DNA of 64,000 nt from Bacillus mobilis (lineage in GTDB: Bacteria > Bacillota > Bacilli > Bacillales > Bacillaceae_G): NCBI RefSeq assembly GCF_001884045.1, contig NZ_MACF01000067.1, forward strand, positions 22,923 through 86,922, written 5' to 3'. Both the position numbers and the translations under genes were made by a program. Numbering within the stretch: the first letter of the stretch is position 1; the number at the start of each line of letters is the position of its first letter. This document shows, one piece after another, positions 19,103-27,488 of the stretch. The notes beneath the pieces are model-generated. The model was given only the letters and a program-made list of their open reading frames with translations, was not told the origin of the DNA and ran no database searches.

Positions 19103-19131
19103 TTTCATAGTAAGGAACAGTTGCATAGTAT
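19103..19131 (+). promoter_or_regulatory. probable sigma-A promoter of yhgE
   Basis: TTTCAT, 17-bp spacer, TAGTAT. It lies between operator candidates 2 and 3, so a bound repressor could loop across it or block elongation at site 3. Confidence 0.45.
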
Positions 19132-19188
19132 AAATTCGGGGATAAGGCATATGTATGAATAGGTATAGCCTTTTTGTTTGGATAAAAA

Positions 19189-19211
19189 TGACTAAATGAA
19201 CATTTTGGTCA
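19189..19211. promoter_or_regulatory. YhgD operator candidate 3 (before yhgE)
   Basis: 23-bp site TGACT-N13-GGTCA with extra symmetry (AAATGAC outer arms), ending 8 bp before the AAGGGGGAG ribosome site of yhgE. Confidence 0.75.
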
Positions 19212-19229
19212 TTTAGAAAAGGGGGAGAA

Positions 19230-22178
19230 ATGATGAAATGGAATCAGTTACTTCGTAAAGAGTTTACTGAAATTATAAAAAGTAAAAAAATATTAATTCC
19301 AATTATCGCGGTTTTATTCGTGCCAATTTTATATGCAGGTATGTTTTTATGGGCCTTTTGGGATCCGTATAAACAATTAGATGATTTACCAGTGGCGGTA
19401 GTCAATTTAGATAAAGGTGCAGTATTTGATGGGAAACCAATTGAGGTCGGAAAAGGGCTCGTTGATAATTTAAAGGATAACACAAGTTTTAAATGGGAAT
19501 TTGTAAGTGAAAAAGAAGCGAAAAAAGGAATGGAAGGTAGAAAGTATTACATGTTAGTACGCATTCCAAATGACTTCTCAAGTAACGCTACAACGTTATT
19601 AAAAGATGATCCAAAACCATTAAACTTAGAATACATTCCAAACGAAAGCTTAAACTTCTTATCTTCACAAATTGGCGGAACAGCCATTGAAAAAATTAAA
19701 GGTGAAGTATCAAGTACGTTAACGAAAACATATGCAGAGAAAATGTTCGATTCCATTCAAGACGTCTCAAAAGGATTAGCAGATGGGGCGGAAGGAGCAA
19801 ATAAACTACACGACGGATCAAGTGAGTTGCATGATGGTTCAAGTAAAGTGACGGATGGCCTTCATACACTTCAAGGGAAGTCTGGAGAGATGAAGGATGG
19901 GGTTCAGAAATTAGCAGATGGATCTAATAAGTTACAAGATGGATCCGGAAAAGTGACAGCAGGTTTAAATACGTTAAATAGCAGAACCGGTATAGGGAAA
20001 TTACAAGATGGATCAGGAAAAGTAACAGCAGGTTTAAATACGCTAAATGGCAAAACAGGTGAAATGCAGACAGGTATAGGAAAATTACAAGATGGATCAG
20101 GAAAAATAACAGCAGGTTTAAATACGCTAAATGGCAAAACAGGTGAAATGCAGACAGGTATAGGGAAATTAATAGATGGATCAGGAAAAGTAACAGACGG
20201 TTTAAATACGTTAAATAGCAAAACGGGTGAAATGCAAAAAGGAATTGGTGAATTATATGATGGATCTGAGAAAGTGACCGGTGGTTTGAACAAATTAGTA
20301 AGTAAATCCGGTGAATTAAAAACAGGAACAACGGATCTATCAAATGGTATGGAACAATTGGTTGGGGGGCAAAGACAATTAGAGGAAGCCTCTCAAAACA
20401 TTGAAAAAGGTTTGCAAGATTTAAATAGTAAAGTGAAAAGTTCTGCTGCAGCTTTAGAGGAAATGCAGTCAAAAGGCCCTTCTATATTGAATACAGTAAA
20501 TGAGAAAATAGATGGAGCTGGGGCGAATATAAATCAGTTAAATGAACTTACGCAATCAACAGCAGGAGATGCAAAAAATGCAGCGCAAGATGTAGCGAAT
20601 TTACAAAAGCAAATTGAAAGTTTACCAAAAGAATATCAAGAGCAGTTACAACCATTCATAACAAGTGCTGTAAAAAGTACAGCGACAGTTCAGCAAAAAG
20701 CTGCGGGAGTAGCGGGTGGAACAAATAAATTAAATGAAGAAGTAAAACAATTAAAAGGCGAAATAGATCAAAACACAAGTGATACGCAAAACAAACTACC
20801 GGACACAGAGAAATTGAAATCTTTAACAGATGGTATTGAGAAATTAGCGAGTGCACAAAAAGGATTTGTTGGAAATTTCCAAGGGTTTGGTACGAAGTTA
20901 AATACCGCTAAAGAAGGGGCAAATAAATTTAAAAACGAATCCGGTCAATTAATTGATGCGATAAATCAATTAGCAGATGGTTCGGGTAAAGTAACAGGTG
21001 GCTTAGACAGATTATCTGCAGGAGCAAACCAAATGGCAGGTGGTGTAAATCAATTAGCAGATGGCTCAAGCCAAGTAACAGGAGGTTTAGGTACATTATC
21101 TGCAGGAGCAAGCCAAATGACAGGCGGAATAATGCAATTAGCGGGTGGTTCAAGTCAAGTAACAGGAGGTTTAGGCACGTTATCTGTAGGAGCAAATCAA
21201 ATGGCAGGTGGAATAAATCAATTAGCGGACGGTTCAAGTCAAGTAACAGGAGGTTTAGGCACATTATCTGTAGGAGTAACCAAATTAGCAGATGGCTCAA
21301 ATCAAGTAACAACAGGCCTAGGCGATTTAAATGGTGGCCTAAATCAAATGTCTACCGGCTCAACCCAGCTAATCGACGGCGTAAATAAACTAGCAGACGG
21401 CTCTGGAAAAGTAACAGATGGCCTCGTAAAAGTAAACGACGGTTCAGGCGAACTTGCTGAGAAACTTGGCGAAGGGGCAGAAAAAACTGGTGAAGTGAAA
21501 GGGACGGATAAAACGTATGATATGTTTGCAAGTCCTGTAAAAGTGAAGACGGAGAAAATGGCGGAAGTTCCTAACTATGGAACTGGATTTACACCGTATT
21601 TCTTATCACTCGGTTTATTTGTTGGGGCATTACTATTATCAATCGTATATCCATTACGTGATACAGTTGGCGTTCCAAAATCAGGATTTAGTTGGTTTAT
21701 TAGTAAGTTCGGCGTGTTATTATCAGTCGGTATTATTCAAGCGATAGTAGCAGATGTGATATTGCTATTCGGATTAGGTGTAGAAGTACAAAGTATTCCG
21801 TATTTCATACTCTTTAGCATCGTTACAAGTTTAGCGTTTATCGCATTAATTCAATGTTTAGTAACAGCATTCGGTGATGCAGGGCGTTTCATCGCCATCA
21901 TCACATTAATTATTCAGCTTACAACAAGTGCTGGAACATTCCCACTAGAATTGATTCCGAAGTTATTACAACCATTCAATGCTTGGTTACCGATGACATA
22001 CTCTGTATCAGGATTGAAAGCAGTCGTATCAAGTGGAGACTTTAACTTCATGTGGCAAAACGTAGGGGTGCTCATGATTTTCATTGTTGTATTATCACTT
22101 GGAACAATTGCATCCTTAACTTGGATGCACAAACGACAATTTAAAAATATTGCGGAAAATCAATCGATTGAAGCGTAG
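19230..22178 (+). CDS. yhgE: YhgE/Pip-family membrane protein with long extracellular repeat domain
   Basis: A 982-residue protein of the YhgE/Pip family (includes the phage-infection protein). An N-terminal span (about 20-42) is followed by a conserved extracytoplasmic domain, two long repeat blocks, and five or six C-terminal spans of ABC-2/MMPL-like type (about 785-970). Repeat block 1 (about 195-375) has units like LQDGSGKVTAGLNTLNGKTGEMQTGIGK. Block 2 (about 580-745) has units like QLADGSSQVTGGLGTLSAG. One unit of block 1 lacks the GEMQ segment, a sign of repeat slippage. The repeats should form a long helical rod outside the cell. YhgD very probably regulates it. Confidence 0.88.
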   Translation: MMKWNQLLRKEFTEIIKSKKILIPIIAVLFVPILYAGMFLWAFWDPYKQLDDLPVAVVNLDKGAVFDGKPIEVGKGLVDNLKDNTSFKWEFVSEKEAKKGMEGRKYYMLVRIPNDFSSNATTLLKDDPKPLNLEYIPNESLNFLSSQIGGTAIEKIKGEVSSTLTKTYAEKMFDSIQDVSKGLADGAEGANKLHDGSSELHDGSSKVTDGLHTLQGKSGEMKDGVQKLADGSNKLQDGSGKVTAGLNTLNSRTGIGKLQDGSGKVTAGLNTLNGKTGEMQTGIGKLQDGSGKITAGLNTLNGKTGEMQTGIGKLIDGSGKVTDGLNTLNSKTGEMQKGIGELYDGSEKVTGGLNKLVSKSGELKTGTTDLSNGMEQLVGGQRQLEEASQNIEKGLQDLNSKVKSSAAALEEMQSKGPSILNTVNEKIDGAGANINQLNELTQSTAGDAKNAAQDVANLQKQIESLPKEYQEQLQPFITSAVKSTATVQQKAAGVAGGTNKLNEEVKQLKGEIDQNTSDTQNKLPDTEKLKSLTDGIEKLASAQKGFVGNFQGFGTKLNTAKEGANKFKNESGQLIDAINQLADGSGKVTGGLDRLSAGANQMAGGVNQLADGSSQVTGGLGTLSAGASQMTGGIMQLAGGSSQVTGGLGTLSVGANQMAGGINQLADGSSQVTGGLGTLSVGVTKLADGSNQVTTGLGDLNGGLNQMSTGSTQLIDGVNKLADGSGKVTDGLVKVNDGSGELAEKLGEGAEKTGEVKGTDKTYDMFASPVKVKTEKMAEVPNYGTGFTPYFLSLGLFVGALLLSIVYPLRDTVGVPKSGFSWFISKFGVLLSVGIIQAIVADVILLFGLGVEVQSIPYFILFSIVTSLAFIALIQCLVTAFGDAGRFIAIITLIIQLTTSAGTFPLELIPKLLQPFNAWLPMTYSVSGLKAVVSSGDFNFMWQNVGVLMIFIVVLSLGTIASLTWMHKRQFKNIAENQSIEA
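19915..20290 (+). repeat. in-frame tandem repeats of yhgE, block 1
   Basis: About five units of 84 bp (28 codons) at high nucleotide identity, for example AATTACAAGATGGATCAGG recurring near 19999 and 20083. One unit is shortened by about 12-15 bp near 19982. The near identity suggests recent expansion. Confidence 0.75.
20965..21440 (+). repeat. in-frame tandem repeats of yhgE, block 2
   Basis: Five to six units of about 84 bp based on CAATTAGCAGATGGCTCAA and GTAACAGGAGGTTTAGG, related in protein pattern to block 1 but distinct in DNA sequence. Confidence 0.75.
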
Positions 22179-22180
22179 AA

Positions 22181-22207
22181 AAAAAAGCACCTTTTCGGTG
22201 CTTTTTT
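22181..22207 (+). terminator. terminator of yhgE
   Basis: AAAAAAGCACC / GGTGCTTTTTT stem, 2 nt after the stop codon. Confidence 0.92.
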
Positions 22208-22322
22208 ATTTTAATGTAGGAGGTCTTTTCTGTAGTTTATATAAACCTTTTTACAAGATATAGAGACGAAAGAAAAGGATTTACAACAATTTATAGAGAA
22301 AACTAGATATAGAGGAGTTGAT

Positions 22323-22538
22323 ATGATGAAAGGAAATCTTACTTATTATTTTATTTTAAATCCGCTAATCATCTTTCTTGTTTACGCCCTTTCACCTATC
22401 TTGTTTCATAAAGAAAAATATACAAATATGAAAGACGCACTAGGAATACTTTTAGTTTACTATGTGCTAATTAGCGGGTATTACCTTATGGATGTTGTAA
22501 GTAAAAGAATGAAGAAAAATAATAAGGACGAACAATAA
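22323..22538 (+). CDS. small two-span membrane protein (71 aa)
   Basis: Starts MMKGNLTYYFILNPL after GAGGAG. Two hydrophobic segments (about 8-26 and 40-58) and a charged C-terminus (KRMKKNNKDEQ). No family recognised. First of three closely spaced genes that may form one transcript. Confidence 0.65.
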   Translation: MMKGNLTYYFILNPLIIFLVYALSPILFHKEKYTNMKDALGILLVYYVLISGYYLMDVVSKRMKKNNKDEQ

Positions 22539-22574
22539 AGTTGTAGTATTAAAAAAACGGTGGAGGATAACAAA

Positions 22575-22877
22575 ATGACCGAAAATGAAATGAAATTCAG
22601 AGATACGACGATTCGTAACTTTTTCGATAAAGAGGACCGCCTAAAATCGATTCCAGGTCAAAAGAAGAAAAAACTAGTATTGTTAGAGCATTTAATTAGC
22701 AAGTTAAACGCTGGAAATCAATATACGGAAAAAGAAATTAATACTTTTATAAAACAGTATCACGATGATTTTTGTACGATTAGACGTGAGTTTATTGTGC
22801 ACGGGTTTATGGATCGAGAGGATAATATGTACCATATAAACGGGAGAGAAGTTTGGACGAAGTGGGAGGAGTTATAA
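22575..22877 (+). CDS. DUF2087 domain protein
   Basis: A 100-residue protein started at the ATG at 22575, 6 nt after GGTGGAGG. The phrases RNFFDKEDRLKSIPGQKKKK, LVLLEHLISKL, YTEKEIN and DDFCTIRREFI match DUF2087, a short helical domain often fused to ArsR-type DNA-binding regions and thought to be a regulator. Here it stands without an HTH partner. The next gene starts 24 nt downstream. Confidence 0.8.
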   Translation: MTENEMKFRDTTIRNFFDKEDRLKSIPGQKKKKLVLLEHLISKLNAGNQYTEKEINTFIKQYHDDFCTIRREFIVHGFMDREDNMYHINGREVWTKWEEL

Positions 22878-22901
22878 ATGTAATGAGGAAGGGGAATTGT
22901 C

Positions 22902-23579
22902 TTGCAAGCTAGTAGTCTTATACGTGAAGAAATTTCGGGAAAACCATCAATTTTAGGGATATTCACTTCGCCAACAGTGCAATTTAAAAGGATGAAGAAT
23001 CAAAGAAATATACTTTTACCACTTGTACTTTTAATAGTACTAATTATAATTTCAAGTGCTTTCATGTCATGGAATACTTTAAACAATCCTGCGTTTAGTA
23101 TGTTTCATGATAAAACGGGATTTACGGTACCGAAATATATAACTTTCTTTACTACACTCGGGGTTTCCGTAGTCAGTGGAATCGTAGCTTTATTTTTTGC
23201 GCCTATATTCTATAAAAACATTATGATTTTTTTCGGGGTTGATATTACCTATAAAGAAACATTTCCTATCATTATTTATGCTTCGTTTGTATTACGATTA
23301 GGGATGATTTTAAACGGATTCATTGCATTGTCTCTAAATGGATATGAGATATCTTATACGAGTTTAGGGGCAATAGCAACGGATAACATGGTTTTGCATA
23401 CAATCGCTCAAAGAATAGATATATTTAATATTTGGTATTACATTTTATTAGGCATCGGTTTGAAAACGATAACAAATTTATATAAGAAGAAACTTATTCC
23501 TCTTATTATTGTCCTTTTCGTTTTCACTAGTTTATTAGCGAGTATGGCTGGATTTATGCAGGAAATATCTAAACCGTAA
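22902..23579 (+). CDS. Yip1-family integral membrane protein
   Basis: A 225-residue protein with about five hydrophobic spans. The N-terminal phrase PSILGIFTSPTVQFKRMKNQ followed by the first span is typical of bacterial Yip1/YIF1-domain proteins. The start is a TTG 9 nt after GGAAGGGGA. Function in bacteria is unknown. It probably shares a transcript with the DUF2087 gene. Confidence 0.75.
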   Translation: MQASSLIREEISGKPSILGIFTSPTVQFKRMKNQRNILLPLVLLIVLIIISSAFMSWNTLNNPAFSMFHDKTGFTVPKYITFFTTLGVSVVSGIVALFFAPIFYKNIMIFFGVDITYKETFPIIIYASFVLRLGMILNGFIALSLNGYEISYTSLGAIATDNMVLHTIAQRIDIFNIWYYILLGIGLKTITNLYKKKLIPLIIVLFVFTSLLASMAGFMQEISKP

Positions 23580-23602
23580 AGATATATGGGAAGTAGAAAT
23601 AT

Positions 23603-23637
23603 AAAGGTGGTTTGGATATAGATCAAACCACCTTTTA
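23603..23637. terminator. bidirectional terminator (Yip1 gene / DinB gene)
   Basis: AAAGGTGGTTTG / CAAACCACCTTT stem with a nine-base loop between convergent genes. Confidence 0.9.
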
Positions 23638-23644
23638 TCATTTT

Positions 23645-24148
23645 TTATACTAAAACTTCTGTTTCCAGTCTGTCTTTCTGACGAAGATGATGTGCGAAAT
23701 GCATAGAAATAAGCTGGAACCATTCTGCTGCATGTAAGTAACCAAGCCCAGGATGTTCGACTTTACAATCACTTGGGATAGAAGAAAGTGTTGGCTCAAT
23801 GTCTTTAACAATTGTAATTAATTCTAGAAGCTGTTTCTGTACGTCTTCTTTATTAGATGGGTTTTCAGGCGTATATCCAGGATGATCTGGTAATTTGATT
23901 TTTATGTCTGGGAAAGCTCCCATCATATATACCTTTTCTCCCATATCTGTTTTCTTGTTAGTTACAGAAGGCAATTCAGTTGTGCATTTTGAGATTGCAT
24001 CTAACTGCATGCGTGTAGCTGAAATTAAGTGATTATACATTTGACCGAGAGACCATACCTCATGAGAAGGCTTCATCCTAAATTGTTCTATAGAGTACTT
24101 TTCTAATTCCTCTATGTAGTACGTTGCTAACTCTTCAAATTTCTTCAT
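23645..24148 (-). CDS. DinB-family (DinB_2) four-helix protein
   Basis: A 167-residue protein. The motif W-S-L-G-QMYNHLI places a conserved His near residue 40 and FAHHLRQKDRL supplies the C-terminal His pair, the metal-binding triad of the DinB/YfiT superfamily. Members include bacillithiol-dependent transferases and damage-inducible proteins, so the exact reaction cannot be assigned. It is downstream of a WYL-domain regulator on the same strand, with an 18-bp inverted repeat between them. Confidence 0.8.
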   Translation of the reverse strand: MKKFEELATYYIEELEKYSIEQFRMKPSHEVWSLGQMYNHLISATRMQLDAISKCTTELPSVTNKKTDMGEKVYMMGAFPDIKIKLPDHPGYTPENPSNKEDVQKQLLELITIVKDIEPTLSSIPSDCKVEHPGLGYLHAAEWFQLISMHFAHHLRQKDRLETEVLV

Positions 24149-24206
24149 ATCACTAACTCCTTTTTATGAAAATGTATTTGTTACTCCCTACTATAAAGAA
24201 GTAATG

Positions 24207-24224
24207 CTGACAACATTATGTCAG
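24207..24224. promoter_or_regulatory. inverted repeat between WYL regulator and DinB gene
   Basis: CTGACA-N6-TGTCAG, perfect 6-bp arms, in the 92-bp spacer upstream of the DinB gene. A plausible binding site for the adjacent WYL regulator. Confidence 0.45.
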
Positions 24225-24240
24225 TAGTGAAATGCAACAA

Positions 24241-25182
24241 TTAAAGTTTTAACATTTTCTTTGCTTCATCATGAATTTTCTCAGATAGAACGTTTGGTTC
24301 AAGTACTTGCACTTGGCTTCCCCAGCTTAATACCCATTGAAATACTTCGTCTATGTTTCTCGATTTCAAAAAGACGTGAAAACCATTGTCTCTATGCTCG
24401 TATGAATCTATGAAGAAGTATCGTGATTCAATAATTTTATGTGCAATATGGGCTGGGAATAATAAATGAATCATCACAGTACGGTTGCTTTCAGGCTGAT
24501 ATTCTTGCAAAGAAAAGTCTTCGGGTTTTGTAAAGAATTCTTGTACTTGCTGTAATTCCTCCATTCGATCTAAGCGAAAATTACGTATTTGTTCTCGAAG
24601 TACACAATGAGAAACGATGTACCAAATTCCTGAAATATTGACTAAACCGTAAGGATGAACGGTCCGTTTTATTTTTGTAGTTTCTCTTGGTTTACGATAA
24701 GAAAAAGAGATAGCCTGTTCTTTTTGGATAGATTCTTGCAACAGGATAAGTTGTTTTTCAAGTTTTTCTTGTTCAGATTGTTTGTGTGAAAATATAGGAG
24801 AAAGGAAACGGAAAGTCCCTCGTAACTCTCGGGCTTTCTTTTGTTGATCAGTAGGGAGGACGACCTCAAGTTTCTCTTTTGCTGATTTTGCGTGTACAGA
24901 GAAAGAAGAAGTGAAAGTTTTCTCGATATAATCACCGCCTAATAAAAGAGTAACAGCCTCTTCAGACGTAAGCTGAATGGGTGGTAAGAAATAACCATCC
25001 ATTAATGAATAACCTTGGCCAGGCATGGCGAAAAGTGGGACGCCAGATTCACTAAGTGCATCCATATCTCTATAAATCGTTCTTATACTTGTCTCAAATT
25101 TTTCAGCTAAGCTTTGTGCTGTAACAGTTTGTCTTCTTTGTAATTCAATTAATATAGCTAATAAACGATCCGTCCGATTCAT
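24241..25182 (-). CDS. HTH-WYL (YafY-type) transcriptional regulator
   Basis: A 313-residue regulator. An N-terminal HTH_11 winged helix (RLLAILIELQRRQTVTAQ, TSIRTIYRDMDALSESGVP) is followed by a WYL sensor domain (about 140-220; PYGLVNISGIWYIVSHC stands in the WYL position) and a WCX-like C-terminus. Such proteins sense nucleic acid or small ligands and often regulate neighbouring DinB-type genes. It is transcribed away from the LacI-family gene and towards the DinB gene. Confidence 0.85.
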   Translation of the reverse strand: MNRTDRLLAILIELQRRQTVTAQSLAEKFETSIRTIYRDMDALSESGVPLFAMPGQGYSLMDGYFLPPIQLTSEEAVTLLLGGDYIEKTFTSSFSVHAKSAKEKLEVVLPTDQQKKARELRGTFRFLSPIFSHKQSEQEKLEKQLILLQESIQKEQAISFSYRKPRETTKIKRTVHPYGLVNISGIWYIVSHCVLREQIRNFRLDRMEELQQVQEFFTKPEDFSLQEYQPESNRTVMIHLLFPAHIAHKIIESRYFFIDSYEHRDNGFHVFLKSRNIDEVFQWVLSWGSQVQVLEPNVLSEKIHDEAKKMLKL

Positions 25183-25347
25183 GAAATATCCCCCTGTATC
25201 TTTTATAAATATGCCTACTGTAAACTTCTAAAAGCAGTATAAACTCTCCTCCCATTAACAGACTTTTCCCTATGTATAATATTAATATAGTAAAATCATA
25301 ACAACCCATATTGCAGTTTCCAATAATATACTATATAATCAATTTAA

Positions 25348-25359
25348 GAAAACGTTTTC
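25348..25359. promoter_or_regulatory. LacI-type operator candidate GAAAACGTTTTC
   Basis: A perfect 12-bp palindrome with the central CG typical of LacI/GalR operators, 20 bp upstream of the start of a LacI-family gene. Autoregulation is likely. Confidence 0.6.
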
Positions 25360-25379
25360 ATGCAAAGGGGGAGAATTTC

Positions 25380-26396
25380 GTGTCGACTATAGAGGACGTG
25401 GCGAAATTAGCGGGGTTATCAAGGACAACGGTTTCTAGGGTGATTAATAATCATCCATATGTTTCAGATGAGAAGAAAAAAAGGGTTCAATTAGCAATGA
25501 AGCATTTAGGCTTCGTTCCTAATTCTGCGGCGAGAAGGCTTCGTAAACAAAAGACGGAAACAATTGCGGTGCTAGTTCCAAGGATTACAAATCCTTTCTT
25601 CAGTAGATTTATCGAAGCAATCGAGATTGCTGCTTCTGAACATAAATATAAACTGATTATTTGTCAAACAAGATATTTACCGGAAAAAGAGATGGAGTAT
25701 TTACAATTATTATCTACGAAACAAGTAGATGGGATTATTCTATGTTCACTAGAAAATCCGTGGGAAGATGTAGAGCCATACTTACAGCACGGTCCAATCG
25801 TGTTATGTAATGAATATATTGAGGAAGCAAATGTTCCAACAGTGAAGTTTGATCATGCACAAGGAGCATACATAGCTGCTAAGCATGTGTTAGAACAAGG
25901 ATATCGTAATCTTATTTTTTGCCGTGGAAACGAAACCAAAGTGGTTAGCCAACAGCGAAAAATGGGCTTTTTACGTGCCATAACAGAGAAGAGCCGCCAA
26001 GTAGAAGCGATCGATTTTCTTGAAAACGCTTTCTCTTGGGACGATGGAAAGAGAATATTCCATGAAGTATTAAAAGACAAAAAAAATCCTACCGCGATTT
26101 TGGCAGGAGGCGACGAGGTTGCAGCTGGAATTATTTCAGAGGCAAAACGCCATGACTGGAGCATTCCAGATGATCTCGCTGTTATCGGTTTTGATAATCA
26201 AATATTATCACAGATTACAGAGCCAGGTATTACGACAATTGAACAGCCAATCGATGAGATGGCCCGAAAAGTTGTCGACCTGATGATGGATAAAATCCAT
26301 ACGAAAAATTATCGACAAAAAGAATTGTATGAGTTTGAACTGGAGCTCTTGGTGAAAGGTTCAACGATGAAGAAGGATACGATGTTATTAGCCTAG
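25380..26396 (+). CDS. LacI-family transcriptional regulator
   Basis: A 338-residue regulator started at the GTG at 25380, 8 nt after AAGGGGGAG. The N-terminal HTH reads TIEDVAKLAGLSRTTVSRVI with hinge helix NSAARRLRKQKT. A periplasmic-binding-protein-like sensor domain follows (TIAVLVPRITNPFFSRFIEAIE ... VIGFDNQILSQITEPGITTIEQP). No sugar-use genes are adjacent, so the ligand is not evident. It has the general form of degradation-enzyme or sugar regulators. Confidence 0.88.
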   Translation: MSTIEDVAKLAGLSRTTVSRVINNHPYVSDEKKKRVQLAMKHLGFVPNSAARRLRKQKTETIAVLVPRITNPFFSRFIEAIEIAASEHKYKLIICQTRYLPEKEMEYLQLLSTKQVDGIILCSLENPWEDVEPYLQHGPIVLCNEYIEEANVPTVKFDHAQGAYIAAKHVLEQGYRNLIFCRGNETKVVSQQRKMGFLRAITEKSRQVEAIDFLENAFSWDDGKRIFHEVLKDKKNPTAILAGGDEVAAGIISEAKRHDWSIPDDLAVIGFDNQILSQITEPGITTIEQPIDEMARKVVDLMMDKIHTKNYRQKELYEFELELLVKGSTMKKDTMLLA

Positions 26397-26421
26397 TAGA
26401 CTATGTCTGCTAGGTTTTTTT
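26392..26421 (+). terminator. terminator of the LacI-family gene
   Basis: CCTAGTAGAC / TCTGCTAGG stem followed by seven T residues; it begins inside the last codons. Confidence 0.85.
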
Positions 26422-26435
26422 ATGTTCACAAACTA

Positions 26436-26564
26436 CTATTCTTCGTGAACGCAGTCATCACATTTGTTATGGTATGCTTCGTGTTGCTCATCAATTTCTT
26501 TCCCGCAGTGCGCACAAGTTTTCGTCGGTAAATTTCTGAAAAACTCCATTGGTTGATCGATCAT
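26436..26564 (-). CDS. yhfH: YhfH-like small zinc-finger-type protein (42 aa)
   Basis: Started at the ATG at 26564 after GGAGGG (longer in-frame extension rejected). The product begins MIDQPMEFFRNLPTKTC and carries two CxxC pairs (CAHC and CDDC), probably one zinc site. Its place before yhfI and lplJ matches B. subtilis. Function unknown. Confidence 0.8.
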   Translation of the reverse strand: MIDQPMEFFRNLPTKTCAHCGKEIDEQHEAYHNKCDDCVHEE

Positions 26565-26744
26565 GTCAATCCCTCCATTTCCATTTCTTACTATCATTGT
26601 ATTAGTACAAAAAGTAAAAGTCAACAACTGTTTTATAACAAAATTGAAAATTAATGAAAAAGTTTAGGAAATGGATTATAGTTAACAATGTAGGATGTAA
26701 GTGAAACATGCATTCCTACTCGGTTTTAGAAAGGATGGATACAT

Positions 26745-27479
26745 ATGAAAATGACTGTTGTCGGCTTTTGGGGCGGATTTCCAGAAGCGGGAGAAGCAAC
26801 GTCGGGGTATTTGTTTGAACACGATGGTTTTCGTTTACTTGTAGACTGTGGTAGTGGTGTACTAGCACAGCTCCAAAAATATATAACACCATCTGATATA
26901 GATGCAGTTGTACTTTCGCATTATCATCACGATCATGTTGCAGACATTGGGGTATTGCAATATGCGAGATTAATTATGAGCGGGGCGAAGGGGCAACTAC
27001 CGGAATTACCAATATACGGTCATACGTTTGACGAGAATGGATTCCATTCTTTAACGCATGAACCGCATACGAAAGGAATCGCGTACAACCCAGAAGAAAC
27101 ACTTCAAGTTGGACCGTTCTCGATTTCATTCTTAAAAACTGTTCATCCTGTTACATGCTTTGCGATGCGCATTACAGCTGGTAGTGACGCTGTAGTATAT
27201 AGCGCTGATTCCAGTTATATTCCTGAATTTATTCCATTCACAAAAGATGCTGATCTTTTCATTTGTGAGTGTAATATGTATGCACATCAAGAGGCTGCAA
27301 AAGCAGGGCATATGAATAGTACAGAAGTAGCAAGTATTGCGAAAGATGCAAATGTAAAAGAACTTTTATTAACGCACTTACCACATACAGGCAACACATC
27401 TGATTTAGTAACAGAAGCAAAACAAATTTTCAGTGGCCATATTACGCTAGCGCATAGTGGTTACATCTGGAACTCATGA
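26745..27479 (+). CDS. yhfI: metallo-beta-lactamase-fold hydrolase YhfI
   Basis: A 244-residue MBL-fold enzyme. The metal site motif HYHHDHVAD (about 64-72) and later His/Asp residues (HPVTCFAMRI, YSADSSYI, LLTHLPH) match the RNase Z/phosphodiesterase-like branch. The N-terminal GFWGGFPEAGEATSGYLFE loop is typical of YhfI. Substrate unknown. It ends 9 nt before lplJ, so the two probably share a transcript. Confidence 0.85.
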   Translation: MKMTVVGFWGGFPEAGEATSGYLFEHDGFRLLVDCGSGVLAQLQKYITPSDIDAVVLSHYHHDHVADIGVLQYARLIMSGAKGQLPELPIYGHTFDENGFHSLTHEPHTKGIAYNPEETLQVGPFSISFLKTVHPVTCFAMRITAGSDAVVYSADSSYIPEFIPFTKDADLFICECNMYAHQEAAKAGHMNSTEVASIAKDANVKELLLTHLPHTGNTSDLVTEAKQIFSGHITLAHSGYIWNS

Positions 27480-27488
27480 GGTGATACG

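Noticed and set aside
19915-21440. Minus-strand frames and CRISPR-like regularity in yhgE
   Set aside because: The repeats are in-frame protein repeats of a clear membrane protein; the minus-strand frames are shadows.
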